Below are positions 51,201 through 60,164 of a stretch of DNA of 64,000 nt, one piece after another. This stretch comes from Pirellulaceae bacterium. Its GTDB lineage: Bacteria > Planctomycetota > Planctomycetia > Pirellulales > Pirellulaceae. The stretch is from positions 1-64,000 of the forward strand of contig JAKVBZ010000006.1 in the NCBI GenBank assembly GCA_022448645.1, read 5' to 3'. A program made the translations under genes and the position numbers. Under the pieces are notes generated by a model, which did not search any database, was not told the origin of the DNA, and worked only from the letters and a program-made list of their open reading frames with translations. Each line of letters starts with the position of its first letter. Within the stretch, counting starts at the first letter, position 1.

Positions 51201-53576
51201 ATCTTCGACATCGATGTGGCTAATGACTTCCGCAAGCTTCTGATGATCAAACTCTGTACCCGAAACCAAGAGCGACTTCGACGGTTGATCGACTGTCACA
51301 CTCATGTTGGGCAACAGCGGTTGTAGCAGCTCCATAACAGTATGCGGATCAAGCGTCGTCAGGCGGTAGGACTTGATCATGTGTTCTTGGCTTTCGTTGG
51401 GCGCGGCATCCAACTGTTCAATAACCGCCTGCATTCGAGGTTGCTCCGACAGGGGCGCGGTGACCAGCACACGGTTTGCTCGAGCATCGGCGGCGAAACG
51501 CAGATCGGAACGTAGTTCTTGTAGCATTTTGACAACGGCCGCAGCGTCTGCTTGCTCCAGTGCATATCCAATCAACACGTTTCTTGAAGTTGCTTCGTCG
51601 GGCGTCAGCTTCTCGACTAATTCTCCTATCAGCCTGTGTTCCTTGGCACCGCCAATGACAATCAAGTGGCGGTTCGAGCTGTGGAGACTCGATTGGGCAT
51701 CTGGCACCAAAAATTGAACGGCCTCCAGAATGTCGGGCGCTGCGGCTTGGGAAACGGGAAACAGTTGCAGGGTTTCGTCAGGCGCCGCATCAGTACTGAG
51801 CTTTTCCAAAATCGAAGAAATCGTTCCGTGTTCGGATTTGCTCCCCCAAACGATTATTTGATCGCGGTCAACGTCAGCATTAATATGCGCTCTTAAGGCG
51901 AGCGGGGCCAAAACTTCTTGGAGTTCGTCTGCGGTGAAACCCTCGGCAGAATAGGTTTCGAGCGTGCGATTGGTCGCAAGTGGAAAATCAGCATCGATTT
52001 GGTGAAGCGTTGCAGAAATCAGCTTGTGATCTGCGGAGCTGGCCAGCACAGACAACTGCTGGCCGTCATCCAGTAACGTCATCTTCGAATTCGGAATCAT
52101 CTGCTGGATCGCGGAAAGTAAATCCGAATCCAATATTTTGCGCAGCGGATAAAATTGGAGCGTCAAACGCTCTTGCTGATTCCCGACCTGGCTAAACTGA
52201 TCGATCGTCGTCCGCGCGAGTTCCTGCTCGATCGCTCCGCTGCGCACTGCGATCCGTCCGGGTTGAGCGACGACCAAAGCTCGCGGTACGACCTGTTGGA
52301 GTAGTTTCACGAGCGGCTCAGTCTCTTCGTTCTCTACCGGATACACGACGACAGTCGCCTCGGCCAGTGTTGTCGGACCGGCTACCCCGAGTTTCTTTAA
52401 GGCCTGCTTCACTTCGGCCTGTTGCTCGTGATTGCCAAAAACGATCAAGCGGTCCTGGGATTCGTCTGACGTTATCCGCGCTTTGGGAACGGCTAAGATG
52501 AGTTGCGATATCACTTGTGATAGATTGTCCGCCTTGACTACATAGGTCTCCAAGTGTGGTCGATTACCGCCGCTCACGTTGGCTATCATTTTATCCAGCG
52601 ACGCCTTGATGCCCGACTGCTCAGCAGGCACGGTATGGACGTGAATCTCTTCGGCCGCGGGATCGGCCTTGATGCTGGCCGATTTAAAGAGCCCTTGCAG
52701 CATCTCGACAGTCACTTGTGGATCGAGTCCCTTCGCAGGATAGACGGCAAAAACCGGCGCTGGTGGCTTCGGCTTCGGCTTGGGCGATTGGGGAAGCGGG
52801 ATGGCCGCGATGACCACATTGATTGCCTGTAGTTTACCGGCCGTTTCGGTCACGAGCAATTTGCCCGCCGTTGCCAGCGGCGTGACGCGTCCATGATTAC
52901 CGATCAATTCCTGAACCGCGGCCACGCATTGATTTACCGGCCGTCCACCTAGCGGGAATTCGACCGTAACCATTTCAAATCGCCCGCGGTTTGCCAGTTC
53001 TTCCACAGTGACTCGCGGAGTCAGCTCGAACGGGATACCCTCCGACGTATCGACGACTAGCAACATTTTTTCGCGCCGCATCAGTGTGAACCCTTTGCTG
53101 AGAAGCACACTGTTTAACAAGTCGATCGCTTCGGCCGCGCTGTATTCTCTGGTATCACTGTACGTGAATTCTCCTGGTGGTACAGCATCCATGACCAGTG
53201 ATAATTCGGCTTGCCGGGAAAACCAGTCGAGTACTTCCGGCCATTTTTGCAGCCGAAAATCAAAACGCAGCTTGCTCTGTCCCAGCAATGAAACAAAGAC
53301 TGACTTTTGCTCTTCGGTTAGCAAATTCTCTAGTCGGTTGTTCCACTCCAACAAAACTTGTGGACGTTCGTCGGGCTCGGCCGTCGCCATTGCGGCAAAG
53401 CGTTCGTCCAGGACCTTCGCAATGGCAACTCGCTGCTCGTCGGTCAGAGCGAGACGATCGGCGTAACTTGGTTCAACTAAAGCTGAGTAGTCAGTTATCT
53501 GTTCGGCGGATGTCTGGAGGGTGCCTGAAAGAAATGCCAACAGGAACAGGACCGACAACATAGAGCGGGCGAACAT
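48276..53576 (-). CDS. Giant secreted protein of about 20 tandem secretin N1-like repeats, no pore domain
   Basis: 1766 residues from the ATG at 53576 (frame open to 53648). After a signal peptide (MLSVLFLLAFLSGTLQTSA) residues ~30-100 form a helical region (LALTDEQRVAIAKVLDERFA), then an N0/STN-like domain (LDWFSRQAELSLVMDAVPPG...AEAIDLLNSVLLSKGFTL). A Pro/Lys linker sits near 259-275. From ~200 to the end roughly 20 modules of 60-70 residues repeat, each of the form Y-x-L-x-x-x-D ... V-x-x-L-x-x-L-x-P ... L-x-V-x-A-x-x-x-x-H-x-x-I (for example TKVYSLRLASPETVHQAVTP, SGNLLVTATATEHQQIAGVI), the plan of secretin N1 domains. A disordered linker lies near 1435-1518. The secretin pore domain is missing. 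Same strand as, and upstream of, operon B. Confidence 0.88.
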   Translation of the reverse strand: MFARSMLSVLFLLAFLSGTLQTSAEQITDYSALVEPSYADRLALTDEQRVAIAKVLDERFAAMATAEPDERPQVLLEWNNRLENLLTEEQKSVFVSLLGQSKLRFDFRLQKWPEVLDWFSRQAELSLVMDAVPPGEFTYSDTREYSAAEAIDLLNSVLLSKGFTLMRREKMLLVVDTSEGIPFELTPRVTVEELANRGRFEMVTVEFPLGGRPVNQCVAAVQELIGNHGRVTPLATAGKLLVTETAGKLQAINVVIAAIPLPQSPKPKPKPPAPVFAVYPAKGLDPQVTVEMLQGLFKSASIKADPAAEEIHVHTVPAEQSGIKASLDKMIANVSGGNRPHLETYVVKADNLSQVISQLILAVPKARITSDESQDRLIVFGNHEQQAEVKQALKKLGVAGPTTLAEATVVVYPVENEETEPLVKLLQQVVPRALVVAQPGRIAVRSGAIEQELARTTIDQFSQVGNQQERLTLQFYPLRKILDSDLLSAIQQMIPNSKMTLLDDGQQLSVLASSADHKLISATLHQIDADFPLATNRTLETYSAEGFTADELQEVLAPLALRAHINADVDRDQIIVWGSKSEHGTISSILEKLSTDAAPDETLQLFPVSQAAAPDILEAVQFLVPDAQSSLHSSNRHLIVIGGAKEHRLIGELVEKLTPDEATSRNVLIGYALEQADAAAVVKMLQELRSDLRFAADARANRVLVTAPLSEQPRMQAVIEQLDAAPNESQEHMIKSYRLTTLDPHTVMELLQPLLPNMSVTVDQPSKSLLVSGTEFDHQKLAEVISHIDVEDSSRGQVESYEIGTADPEEVRNVLMQLVPQAIISLNASARQLLVWAEESDHSVIKQAMDQLARQQPDQTHELQTYPIPEEIRSTVLTVIETVAPEVSCSLDVSGKQLVCWGTAAQQEKVHKVLDELMRNLPQPDDLTLRVYQAPVDVLRYAKPLLADVAPKARLVGGGDKNEWLVWSTAEEQLAIAELMSSLEEQLTIQQAPSRTIKAYPLHGSDVSMVRQVIHEAVSDAHILDSSVANRLIVQATEKEHTTIAHVLENLTEALQQPDSSVQVYLIDRKRIAAQAIADSLDAELTEDVSIQVNEKGNSLIVRAPESDHARLKAAIDSMMDQLPETPSPQTKVYSLRLASPETVHQAVTPLVPNAVIAADVASGNLLVTATATEHQQIAGVIEKLDVVSGQQPVTKAYQIRQADADAVYQSVSQAFANSNDFSVTYQAAVRTLFVVATPKNHAVFAELIKSIDRPGDTGDPRFAKVYSMEDVAGEAAASALDTLFQGQMPAVKVEYNSTAKAMIVVADSNQHKAVDEVLGQLTGNPLEVEVFELQSTDPFVVENAIDRLFVDVSAGEAPSVSGDYSTQKLFVRGTKTQIEQIRQLLVKMGEAPLAFAEERQTGAVRTVPFRGDTLEAAKKIELIWPRLGANRIQVMTPSKPDFKALHPGEPSEQQPEIRGPKPTGEDSGDVKAPSTNRDDLTQKTQFVALQDSTRRPAPDDSDSKPRSESNESERATIVVVPENGRLTIASSDHEALDQLETLLRAMARSDSRASTSPNFAVFILKNTGAAEMQLLLEKLFDDLPATRGGLGPVAFVADERLNALVVHGTRKDRETVEELLQVLDTEEMPDSLHVNRPELLLLENTQARRVLAILENVYKTQLKSGGGRKQVQIPTGVSAGVASVLQQINAVAAGPLLTLDVDEATNSLVMRAPPELSKEIKTFVQRLDTQVAEIPNRQVRIIQLKHDKADRMQAILEQFLLQTQE

Positions 53577-54206
53577 CGGCACATCTCCATCGATAGTGCG
53601 GTACAAACGGGGTGAGGAGCAACGCCACCAAAGTGATTTAGGCTCCATTTTTTTTATTGTATCTTGGGTCCCTCGCCCGAGATACTAACTACTAAACAAG
53701 CGCCGACTCCACTCCGAAATCCCTCAAGGCATTGGTTGAGTGGGGAATGGCGCTGGCAGGGTTACCTCGAATGAACGAGGCATGTCCCTGGTTCTGATTC
53801 ACTACCATAGCAGGACAGCACCACCTTGAGTTTCCCAGCATCATACATCTGGGGGTTATCAAAGTCGACACACAGAAGACGCCGTAGGGCATTTGGCGCA
53901 AGAGTGCCGTCTTCTGCAGCCAGAACAAAGAAAACCACTGAGAGATACTCTCACTCAAGCATCGACATAGGGGGACTTGAAGCCAGGAGCGCCAGACGAA
54001 TTCCGAGGAGAATTTCAACTAAATCAAGACAACCTATGGTATATTCCGCAGATACGATTCGGTTGACGTTTTGGTCGCTGAAACCCGGGGTCCGAGTCAA
54101 ACGGGACGGGCCAGGGGCCCATCCTACTTGAAAAACAGTATCCAAAATCGTTCACGGCGTCGCGCAGGAGGGTAGGGAGTGGGACACGGAGATTGCAACA
54201 TTCGTT
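53577..54206. other. Intergenic stretch upstream of the giant gene
   Basis: About 630 bp. On the minus strand a frame near 53790-53960 reads VVFFVLAAEDGTLAPNALRR, VDFDNPQMYDAGKLKVV, YGSESEPGTCLVHS; it looks protein-like but cannot be assigned and is not well initiated, so it may be another decayed gene end. The promoter for the giant gene is expected in 53580-53700, where a T-rich run (53648-53660) is present. Confidence 0.4.
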
Positions 54207-54806
54207 TCACCGCGGTTCGCCCAGGCAGATGCGAAAGCCGTCTCGTGAGTCAGAATAAGTCACACGATTGATTCCCAGGCGAACAGCACAGCGGGCATTA
54301 CCGGGAACATCGTAGTAAGTTCCACCACGACACACAGGTTTTAGCACGGTACGCAGTTTTGCATCCGCATAGTGAACGTCTTCGTGTCCACCCTTCGGAT
54401 CAAAATGGTCGAGGGTGAATTCCCACACTCCACCGAGCATGTCGGCTAATCCAAATCCGTTTCGCCCTTGTTCCCCGTAATAGTCGACAGGTGATACCAT
54501 GGCGAAACCATCACTCCAGGGAAGCTTGGCACCAGGCCAAACCTCGTCTCGCCCCGGCAGAAAATCGATGGCCGAAATATTGAGTCTTCCCTGGGCCTCG
54601 TTCAGGTCGTTGCCCCACCAAAAATAGCTACTGTCATCGCGACCGCCACGACATGCATAAGCCCACTCTGCTTCGGTAGGCAGTCGGTAGATCAAACCAT
54701 CTGGTAGAGCCCCGGAGTTTCCTTGCTTCTTTGTCAGCCAGGCACAAAAAGCTTTCATGTCGTTGTAGCTGACACAGACGACGGGAAAGTCGACCGGTTA
54801 TTGGAA
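54207..54806 (-). pseudogene. Formylglycine-generating-enzyme-like (SUMF1/FGE-sulfatase) fragment
   Basis: The frame gives PVDFPVVCVSYNDMKAFCAWLT, RLPTEAEWAYACRGGRDD, DMLGGVWEFTLDHFD, PVCRGGTYYDVPGNARCAVR, DSRDGFRICLGEPR, all typical of the C-terminal two thirds of the FGE-sulfatase domain. It is closed upstream by a stop at about 54804, and no N-terminal part (the usual M-G-S... block) is found on that strand. An ATG at 54758 lies inside the domain. FGE oxidises a sulfatase Cys to formylglycine, and this piece lies close to a Cys-type sulfatase. The conserved cysteines needed for copper binding in true FGEs are not evident, so the ancestor may have been a non-FGE paralogue. Confidence 0.7.
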
Positions 54807-55464
54807 AAATTCATAGCCTTACACCAGACGGCTCGCGCCGTTCCGTTAAAATGTGAGTGGCACCCAGCGCTAGCCGGATATACACTTAAATCTTCCAAGT
54901 GTACGGTATCGCTTTTGAATTATTGGTCCGGTTTTTTTCAACAGAAAGAGTACCTCGTGAAAACGGTCCTCGGCATTCGACGCCTTGGCTTTATTTGTGC
55001 AGAGGCCATCCGTCAACGATTGCGACCGGCTTGCAGTTCATTTCCATTTCTCCGAATGACGCCCCTGCAAAAAAACTGTTCTGTTCGATTTTTAGGCCCG
55101 TCTCGGTTTCATCTGTTAGCGATGAAGGACATGAAGTAACACTTTTGGAAACTGTTTTTAAATTGCGTGGTCTGGAAGCCGATTGATAACACGACTGGAA
55201 AGTCGTCAAAGACTATACTTCGTGTCCCTCGTGGTAGTTTTTCAAGTCAAAGCGCCAGCTTCGATATTGCGCTGGGTACCATGATTGCGCCCGGTGTCAT
55301 CGCTGGCCTGCCCGGCAGTGGTGCCTCATACACGACAACACATCTGATAGAGATATTGCGTCCTGCCAGAAGATCGCAACTTCTAGATCGGCAGACAATT
55401 TTCGACGACCGATGGGACACTCCCATTTTCGTCAACGGCTCGCCCAGAACATTTCCACCAACCA
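54807..55464. other. Intergenic stretch between FGE fragment and sulfatase gene
   Basis: About 660 bp with no supported gene. The plus-strand ORF reaching into the sulfatase gene is a frame shadow. No strong repeat was seen. Confidence 0.45.
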
Positions 55465-57030
55465 TTACTCGATCGTTTCGATATCCGGATTGTCCACATA
55501 GATCGGTGGGATGCGCGGAGCCTTCAGCGGCACTCGCTGAGCACCGCGGTAAGCAGGCCAGGCAATGCGTTGTGATTCATAACGAGCACACGTCCAGGCC
55601 GGCCACTTGGGTGATTCCGACTGGATTTCTCGATACTTGCTTTGCAATATCTCGCGCATCTGAGCAAATCTCTCAGGCTCACTGGCTTGCCAATCCATCG
55701 TCTCGCCGATGTCCACCACCAAGTTGTAGAGGGCCATGGTACCAAGCTGAGCAGCCTTGACCCCTTGTTGGTCACGGGCATCAATGCCGGCTCTATCATG
55801 AGCCGGCACGGCATCCAGTTCGGCTGCTAATTTCCAGTCCCCGATACGAATTGCCACTCGTTGCTTGCCACGGGCCGCATAGAAATGCCAATACAACGGT
55901 GTCGCACGTTCGATCGAGCGGCCCTCGAACAGTGGCAGGATACTACTACCGTCCAACGTGCGATCTTGCGGGATGGGAATTCCAGCAATCTCGCAGCATG
56001 TGGGCAAAATATCGGTACCGCAAATCGGTGTACCGTCGATCGCTCCGGCCTGCGTCCTACCTGGCCAGCGGATGATCCCTGGTACTCGAATACCGCCCTC
56101 ACTGATAAATCCTTTTTTGTCTCGCAGAGGTCCTGCGGAACCATTCGGATGAAATCTTGTGCGCGCCGGCCCATTGTCACTGGTAAAAAATACGAACGTG
56201 TTGTCGCGTAGTTGTAGATCGTCTAAGGCAATCATTAATTCGCCGAACGCTGTGTCCATCTGGGTGATGTTACCGTGATGCGCAGCGTAGCTTGGATCTT
56301 CGGACGGATATAAATTCTGGTACTGCTCTTTTGTCGCAATGGGCTCGTGCGGCTCATGAAAGCTGACGAACAGAAAGAATGGTTTTGATTTGTCACGCAA
56401 TTCACGGAGCCAGTAGATAGCTTCCGAGCTCACAAGATCTGCGGCGTATCCGCGCAAAGGCCCCAGTGGGATACCATTGCGGACAAAGTTGTAGGGGTTC
56501 TTGTGATTCGGCAAGCAATTGTTCTGTGTGGCGAACCAGTGATTGAATCCGTGATCGCCTGGCTGGGGTTGGCCAGTCATATTAAAGCGGCCATTCAAAT
56601 GCCATTTACCCGACAGCGCGGTATCGTAACCAGCATCGCGCAGCAGCGTGGCGATGGTGATCTCTGAAGTAGGTACGTGCATCGGAGAGAACATCGGAAT
56701 CCAATTATGAATTCCCACACGTGTTGGCGTGCGCCCGGTGAGCAATCCAGTCCTCGATGGAGAACAATTGGGATGGGCCGCGTAACAACTAGTCAGCCGC
56801 AATCCCTCGGCGGCAAATTGGTCAACGTTTGGCGTGTGCAGCTGCTGGTTGCCATAACAGTGCAAGTCGCCGTACCCCAAATCATCACACAGCACGACGA
56901 CGAAGTTAGGCCTATCTGTCGCGTGAATAGGTCGTGCGGCAGGCGTGACCGCTAGACATAGTGACATCCAGGCCTGAATCGCACACGCGTTCCAGATCCA
57001 CCAACGCTTCCATCGCACGGCAATTCGCAT
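55465..57030 (-). CDS. Secreted sulfatase (formylglycine-dependent)
   Basis: 521 residues from the ATG at 57030, which has a GGAAGG site; the frame is open to 57120, but the earlier part has no homology. Signal-like N-terminus (WWIWNACAIQAWMSLCLAVTPAA). Metal-binding VVLCDDLGYGDLHCYG near 45-60, the active-site motif CSPSRTGLLTGR with Cys89 as the formylglycine precursor, SGKWHLNGRF (Lys/His site), and FTSDNGPARTRFHPNG (second Asp-Asn metal pair). Family S1 sulfatases remove sulfate esters from polysaccharides. It is well separated from neighbours, so probably monocistronic. Confidence 0.94.
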   Translation of the reverse strand: MRIAVRWKRWWIWNACAIQAWMSLCLAVTPAARPIHATDRPNFVVVLCDDLGYGDLHCYGNQQLHTPNVDQFAAEGLRLTSCYAAHPNCSPSRTGLLTGRTPTRVGIHNWIPMFSPMHVPTSEITIATLLRDAGYDTALSGKWHLNGRFNMTGQPQPGDHGFNHWFATQNNCLPNHKNPYNFVRNGIPLGPLRGYAADLVSSEAIYWLRELRDKSKPFFLFVSFHEPHEPIATKEQYQNLYPSEDPSYAAHHGNITQMDTAFGELMIALDDLQLRDNTFVFFTSDNGPARTRFHPNGSAGPLRDKKGFISEGGIRVPGIIRWPGRTQAGAIDGTPICGTDILPTCCEIAGIPIPQDRTLDGSSILPLFEGRSIERATPLYWHFYAARGKQRVAIRIGDWKLAAELDAVPAHDRAGIDARDQQGVKAAQLGTMALYNLVVDIGETMDWQASEPERFAQMREILQSKYREIQSESPKWPAWTCARYESQRIAWPAYRGAQRVPLKAPRIPPIYVDNPDIETIE

Positions 57031-57350
57031 GACACCTTCCCTCCTGCATTCGTCACAGTCCATCCACAATTCAACAAAGCTATTCATTCTGTTATGTCTC
57101 GTGAAACGGATTCCGTCCATCCCTCGCGTTACCGGTTGCTAACAAATCGTCTGGCAGTATTAGCGCTATTGATTCTCTCGTAGCTGGCTCCCTGGGCCCA
57201 GCAATATCAGGCACGACCGTCACACATACCCAATCCATCTCCTTTGTATCAGAACGGCAAACTCTTGCCATTTCAAACAGACCAGACTAGATTGTTTCCA
57301 TCTTCGTTTAGCTTCCCGCGGAAGACATCGGATCACCAGGAGCCATCCAT
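57031..57350. other. Divergent promoter region
   Basis: 320 bp between divergently transcribed sulfatase and oxidoreductase genes. AGGAG at 57338-57342 is the ribosome-binding site of the oxidoreductase. No operator-like repeat was recognised. Confidence 0.4.
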
Positions 57351-58385
57351 ATGAGCGAATTAGGAATTGGCATCGTCGGGTTAGGTTGGGTTGCGGGCGC
57401 CCACATCGAGGCTTTTAAGCAGGTCAACGGCGGACAAGTGCGCGCGATCTGCTCGCGCCGCGAACACGATCCCGCCGCGCTCGAAGCGCAGTTCGGGATA
57501 CCGCTGAAAACGTATACCGACTACGACGCCATGTTGGCCGACTCCGATATTGACGTGGTGGACATTTGCACGCCTCACCCCCAACATCCCCAACAAGCCA
57601 TCGCAGCAGCTGAAGCAAAAAAACATCTGATCATCGAGAAACCAATCTCCATCCACTACGAAGATCTGAATGCCGTACGCGCTGCCATTCGCAAGGCCGA
57701 AGTACGAGCTGGTGTTTGTTTCGAACTGCGTTACAGTGCCCATTTCACAATGATTCGATCGGTCTTGGATCAAGGCCTTTTGGGGAGTCTCCACTACGGT
57801 GAAGTCGACTATTATCACGGCGTCGGTCCTTGGTATGGCCAGTTCGGTTGGAACGTCAAAAAGGACATTGGCGCCAGCAGCATGTTAACCGCAGGCTGCC
57901 ACGCCGTGGACGCACTCTTAATGTTCATGGACGGCGAAGTCGAGGAAGTCAGTAGCTACCAAACAAGATCACAGTCCGAAACCTTTGCACCGTACGAATA
58001 CCCTACGACCAGTACCAACATTCTCAAGTTTAAAGATGGACGACTGGCCAAGGTGGCCTCGGTGATCGATTGCCTGCAACCGTATTATTTTCACGTGCAC
58101 TTAGTCGGTAGTCGCGGCAGCCTGTTAGACAACCGAATCTACAGCGAAGCACTCAAGGGAATGTCAAAAACGTGGAGTACATTAGAGACAGCGCTGGTCG
58201 ACTCAGGCGATGTACAAGATCATCCGTACGTTCCTCAGTTTCAAGCCTTTTGCGATAGCGTGAAGCAAGGTCAGCCCATGCCGTTGACTGACTTCGAAAC
58301 CGCCTACCAGTCTCACCGGGTCGTCTTTGCGGCCGATCGGTCCGCAGCCGAAGGCCGTCCGGTAAAAATATCCGAGCTAGGTTAA
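57351..58385 (+). CDS. Gfo/Idh/MocA-family oxidoreductase
   Basis: 344 residues. The NAD(P)-binding N-terminus [16 protein letters not shown] is at residues 5-20, the [12 protein letters not shown] strand-turn near 65, and the family motif [10 protein letters not shown] near 98 (K-P is the substrate/cofactor-contacting pair). The C-terminal alpha/beta domain has [18 protein letters not shown], in which the His is a usual catalytic-site residue. Such enzymes oxidise or reduce sugars, inositols or sugar amines; the substrate is not predictable. Its stop overlaps the ATG of the next gene by one base (TAATG), implying an operon and a shared pathway. Confidence 0.94.
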   Translation: MSELGIGIVGLGWVAGAHIEAFKQVNGGQVRAICSRREHDPAALEAQFGIPLKTYTDYDAMLADSDIDVVDICTPHPQHPQQAIAAAEAKKHLIIEKPISIHYEDLNAVRAAIRKAEVRAGVCFELRYSAHFTMIRSVLDQGLLGSLHYGEVDYYHGVGPWYGQFGWNVKKDIGASSMLTAGCHAVDALLMFMDGEVEEVSSYQTRSQSETFAPYEYPTTSTNILKFKDGRLAKVASVIDCLQPYYFHVHLVGSRGSLLDNRIYSEALKGMSKTWSTLETALVDSGDVQDHPYVPQFQAFCDSVKQGQPMPLTDFETAYQSHRVVFAADRSAAEGRPVKISELG

Positions 58386-59308
58386 TGTACGATTCTAACC
58401 AAACCAACCGACGTCGATTTCTCAAACGAGCACTCGAATTGGGAGCTTTCGGTCTAATCGGTTCGCCGCTGGCCACACTTTCGGCTACCGCCGCACCCAA
58501 AGGCTCATCACAAAAAGGCTGGCAGATCGGCTGTTATACCCGTCCTTGGGATCAGTACGACTACCGTGTGGCGCTCGACGACATCACAGAAGCTGGATTC
58601 CGATATGTCGGTCTGATGACAACAAAATCCGAAACGGGAATTGTCATCTCCGTTCGCACCAGCCTCGAAGAGGCTCGCACAGTCCACGAGGAAGTTCAGC
58701 AGCGAGGCTTGGAGATACTCTCCGTTTACGGAGGCAATTTTGCGCTACACTCGCTCAAGGCGGCCGTCGCCGATTTGCAAAAATTGGTCAATAACTGTGC
58801 TGCCGTTGAAAGCAAGACGCTACTGTTAGCAGGGACAAGTGATCCAAATGCTCACGAACGGTACTACAAGGCCGTTGCAGAAACTGCCGAATACGCGGCC
58901 GAAAAGGGCGTCGAATTAGTCCTTAAGCCACATGGTGGAACAAATGGCACTGGTACAGCATGCCGTAAAACAATCGAAGCAGTCGGAAACAAGAATTTCC
59001 GTCTCTGGTACGATCCAGGGAATATCTATTTTTACTCTGACGGCCAGCTCGATCCTGTTCGAGAAGCGGCCGTACTGGACGGAATCATCACGGGAATGTG
59101 CGTCAAGGACTACCAGCGACCTGGCAGCATCGAGGTAACGCCAGGAGATGGATTGGTTGATTTCCCGGCGCTCTTCCATCACTTGAAAAAGGGAGGATTT
59201 ACTGGCGGACCGCTAGTCATTGAAACTCTCTCTCCCGGCAACCGAGCAACGCTACGCACGCAAGCCCAAAAGGCTCGTCTTTATCTTGAACGATCGGCAG
59301 CAGGCTAG
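58385..59308 (+). CDS. Sugar phosphate isomerase/epimerase-like TIM-barrel protein
   Basis: 307 residues with a twin-arginine-type leader (NRRRFLKRALELGAFGLIG), so it is probably exported. The barrel shows the xylose-isomerase-like (AP endonuclease 2) pattern: DDITEAGFRYVGLMTTKS, LEILSVYGGNF, ESKTLLLAGTSD, VELVLKPHGGTNGTG, FRLWYDPGNIYFYSDG, FTGGPLVIETLSPG. Conserved His, Glu and Asp (KPH, WYDPGN, VIETL) would bind a metal. Co-transcribed with the oxidoreductase, which suggests sequential steps on an unusual sugar. Confidence 0.9.
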   Translation: MYDSNQTNRRRFLKRALELGAFGLIGSPLATLSATAAPKGSSQKGWQIGCYTRPWDQYDYRVALDDITEAGFRYVGLMTTKSETGIVISVRTSLEEARTVHEEVQQRGLEILSVYGGNFALHSLKAAVADLQKLVNNCAAVESKTLLLAGTSDPNAHERYYKAVAETAEYAAEKGVELVLKPHGGTNGTGTACRKTIEAVGNKNFRLWYDPGNIYFYSDGQLDPVREAAVLDGIITGMCVKDYQRPGSIEVTPGDGLVDFPALFHHLKKGGFTGGPLVIETLSPGNRATLRTQAQKARLYLERSAAG

Positions 59309-59546
59309 GCTCTGCTTTAAAACGTGAGCCGAACGCGATGGGTGAATCGGGGTTTTAAGACAGATCCTAGAACTCACTCGATTGGAAAGTTGCTCAAATT
59401 TCTTCTTCGTACTCTTCGTGTCATCCTTTGCGGTGCCAACATATAGAGACGACCAACACGACATGAAAATGCCAATGACGGAAGATGACGATAAAGTTTG
59501 AGATTCAGAATAGGATAAAGACGGGAGTCATGATTCCTCCCACGAC

Positions 59547-59972
59547 TCACGGATTTGGCGGTGAGGTGATCACCATTACGACCATCTGTTCGACGCCCGT
59601 GTTATCGATACTGTGCTCGCACCAAGCAGGTAGGTAGATAAAGTCACCTTTCTTAATCGCTTGCGGACCTTTGGTAAAGTGCATCGTACCTGCTCCTTCC
59701 AACACAGCGTATACTTCCTCGGGTTCATGCGATGCGAGTGCGACGGTTCCCTGCGGGGGCACGTACAACATCGTGACACTGAAGTTTTTTGACGGCGCTT
59801 TGGGATTCGTCGGATGCACAACCCGAACCGCTGGTGATTCACACGGTTCGAACAGGATCGGTAGTCCATCCTGTACGGTAACGACCCTAGGATCCGGCAG
59901 CACATCGGGCTTTGGTATGACCGGTTCTGGAGTTTGATGTTCATACCCAGCATAGCGTTGGAATTTTGCCAT
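59547..59972 (-). CDS. Cupin-domain protein
   Basis: 141 residues from the ATG at 59972. Cupin motifs are visible: SHEPEEVYAVLEGAGTMHFTKG (motif 1, metal His/Glu) and PAWCEHSIDNTG (motif 2, metal His). The frame is open a further 64 codons upstream to 60164 (MIPLVHREDVEMDKGKKV); neither start has a strong Shine-Dalgarno match, so the longer form (205 residues) is possible. Cupins of this size often act as isomerases or small-molecule-binding proteins; the ligand is unknown. Confidence 0.8.
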   Translation of the reverse strand: MAKFQRYAGYEHQTPEPVIPKPDVLPDPRVVTVQDGLPILFEPCESPAVRVVHPTNPKAPSKNFSVTMLYVPPQGTVALASHEPEEVYAVLEGAGTMHFTKGPQAIKKGDFIYLPAWCEHSIDNTGVEQMVVMVITSPPNP

Positions 59973-60164
59973 TTGTTTATGCTCGTTGTTTAGGTGATTT
60001 CCGTCAGGGCCCAGGCCCACAGTCTTGGATGACTTCTCGTTAAACGTCGAGAGGGCTGACGCCAACGACCGCAAATCTGCTGGGTGCAACAGGTTCTGGC
60101 AGACTTCGGAGACCTTCTTTCCCTTATCCATCTCGACATCTTCGCGATGCACCAGCGGGATCAT

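Noticed and set aside
55167..55760. 197-codon plus-strand ORF
   Set aside because: Its 3' half is antisense to the sulfatase gene and its 5' half has no domain, ribosome-binding site or clear coding character.
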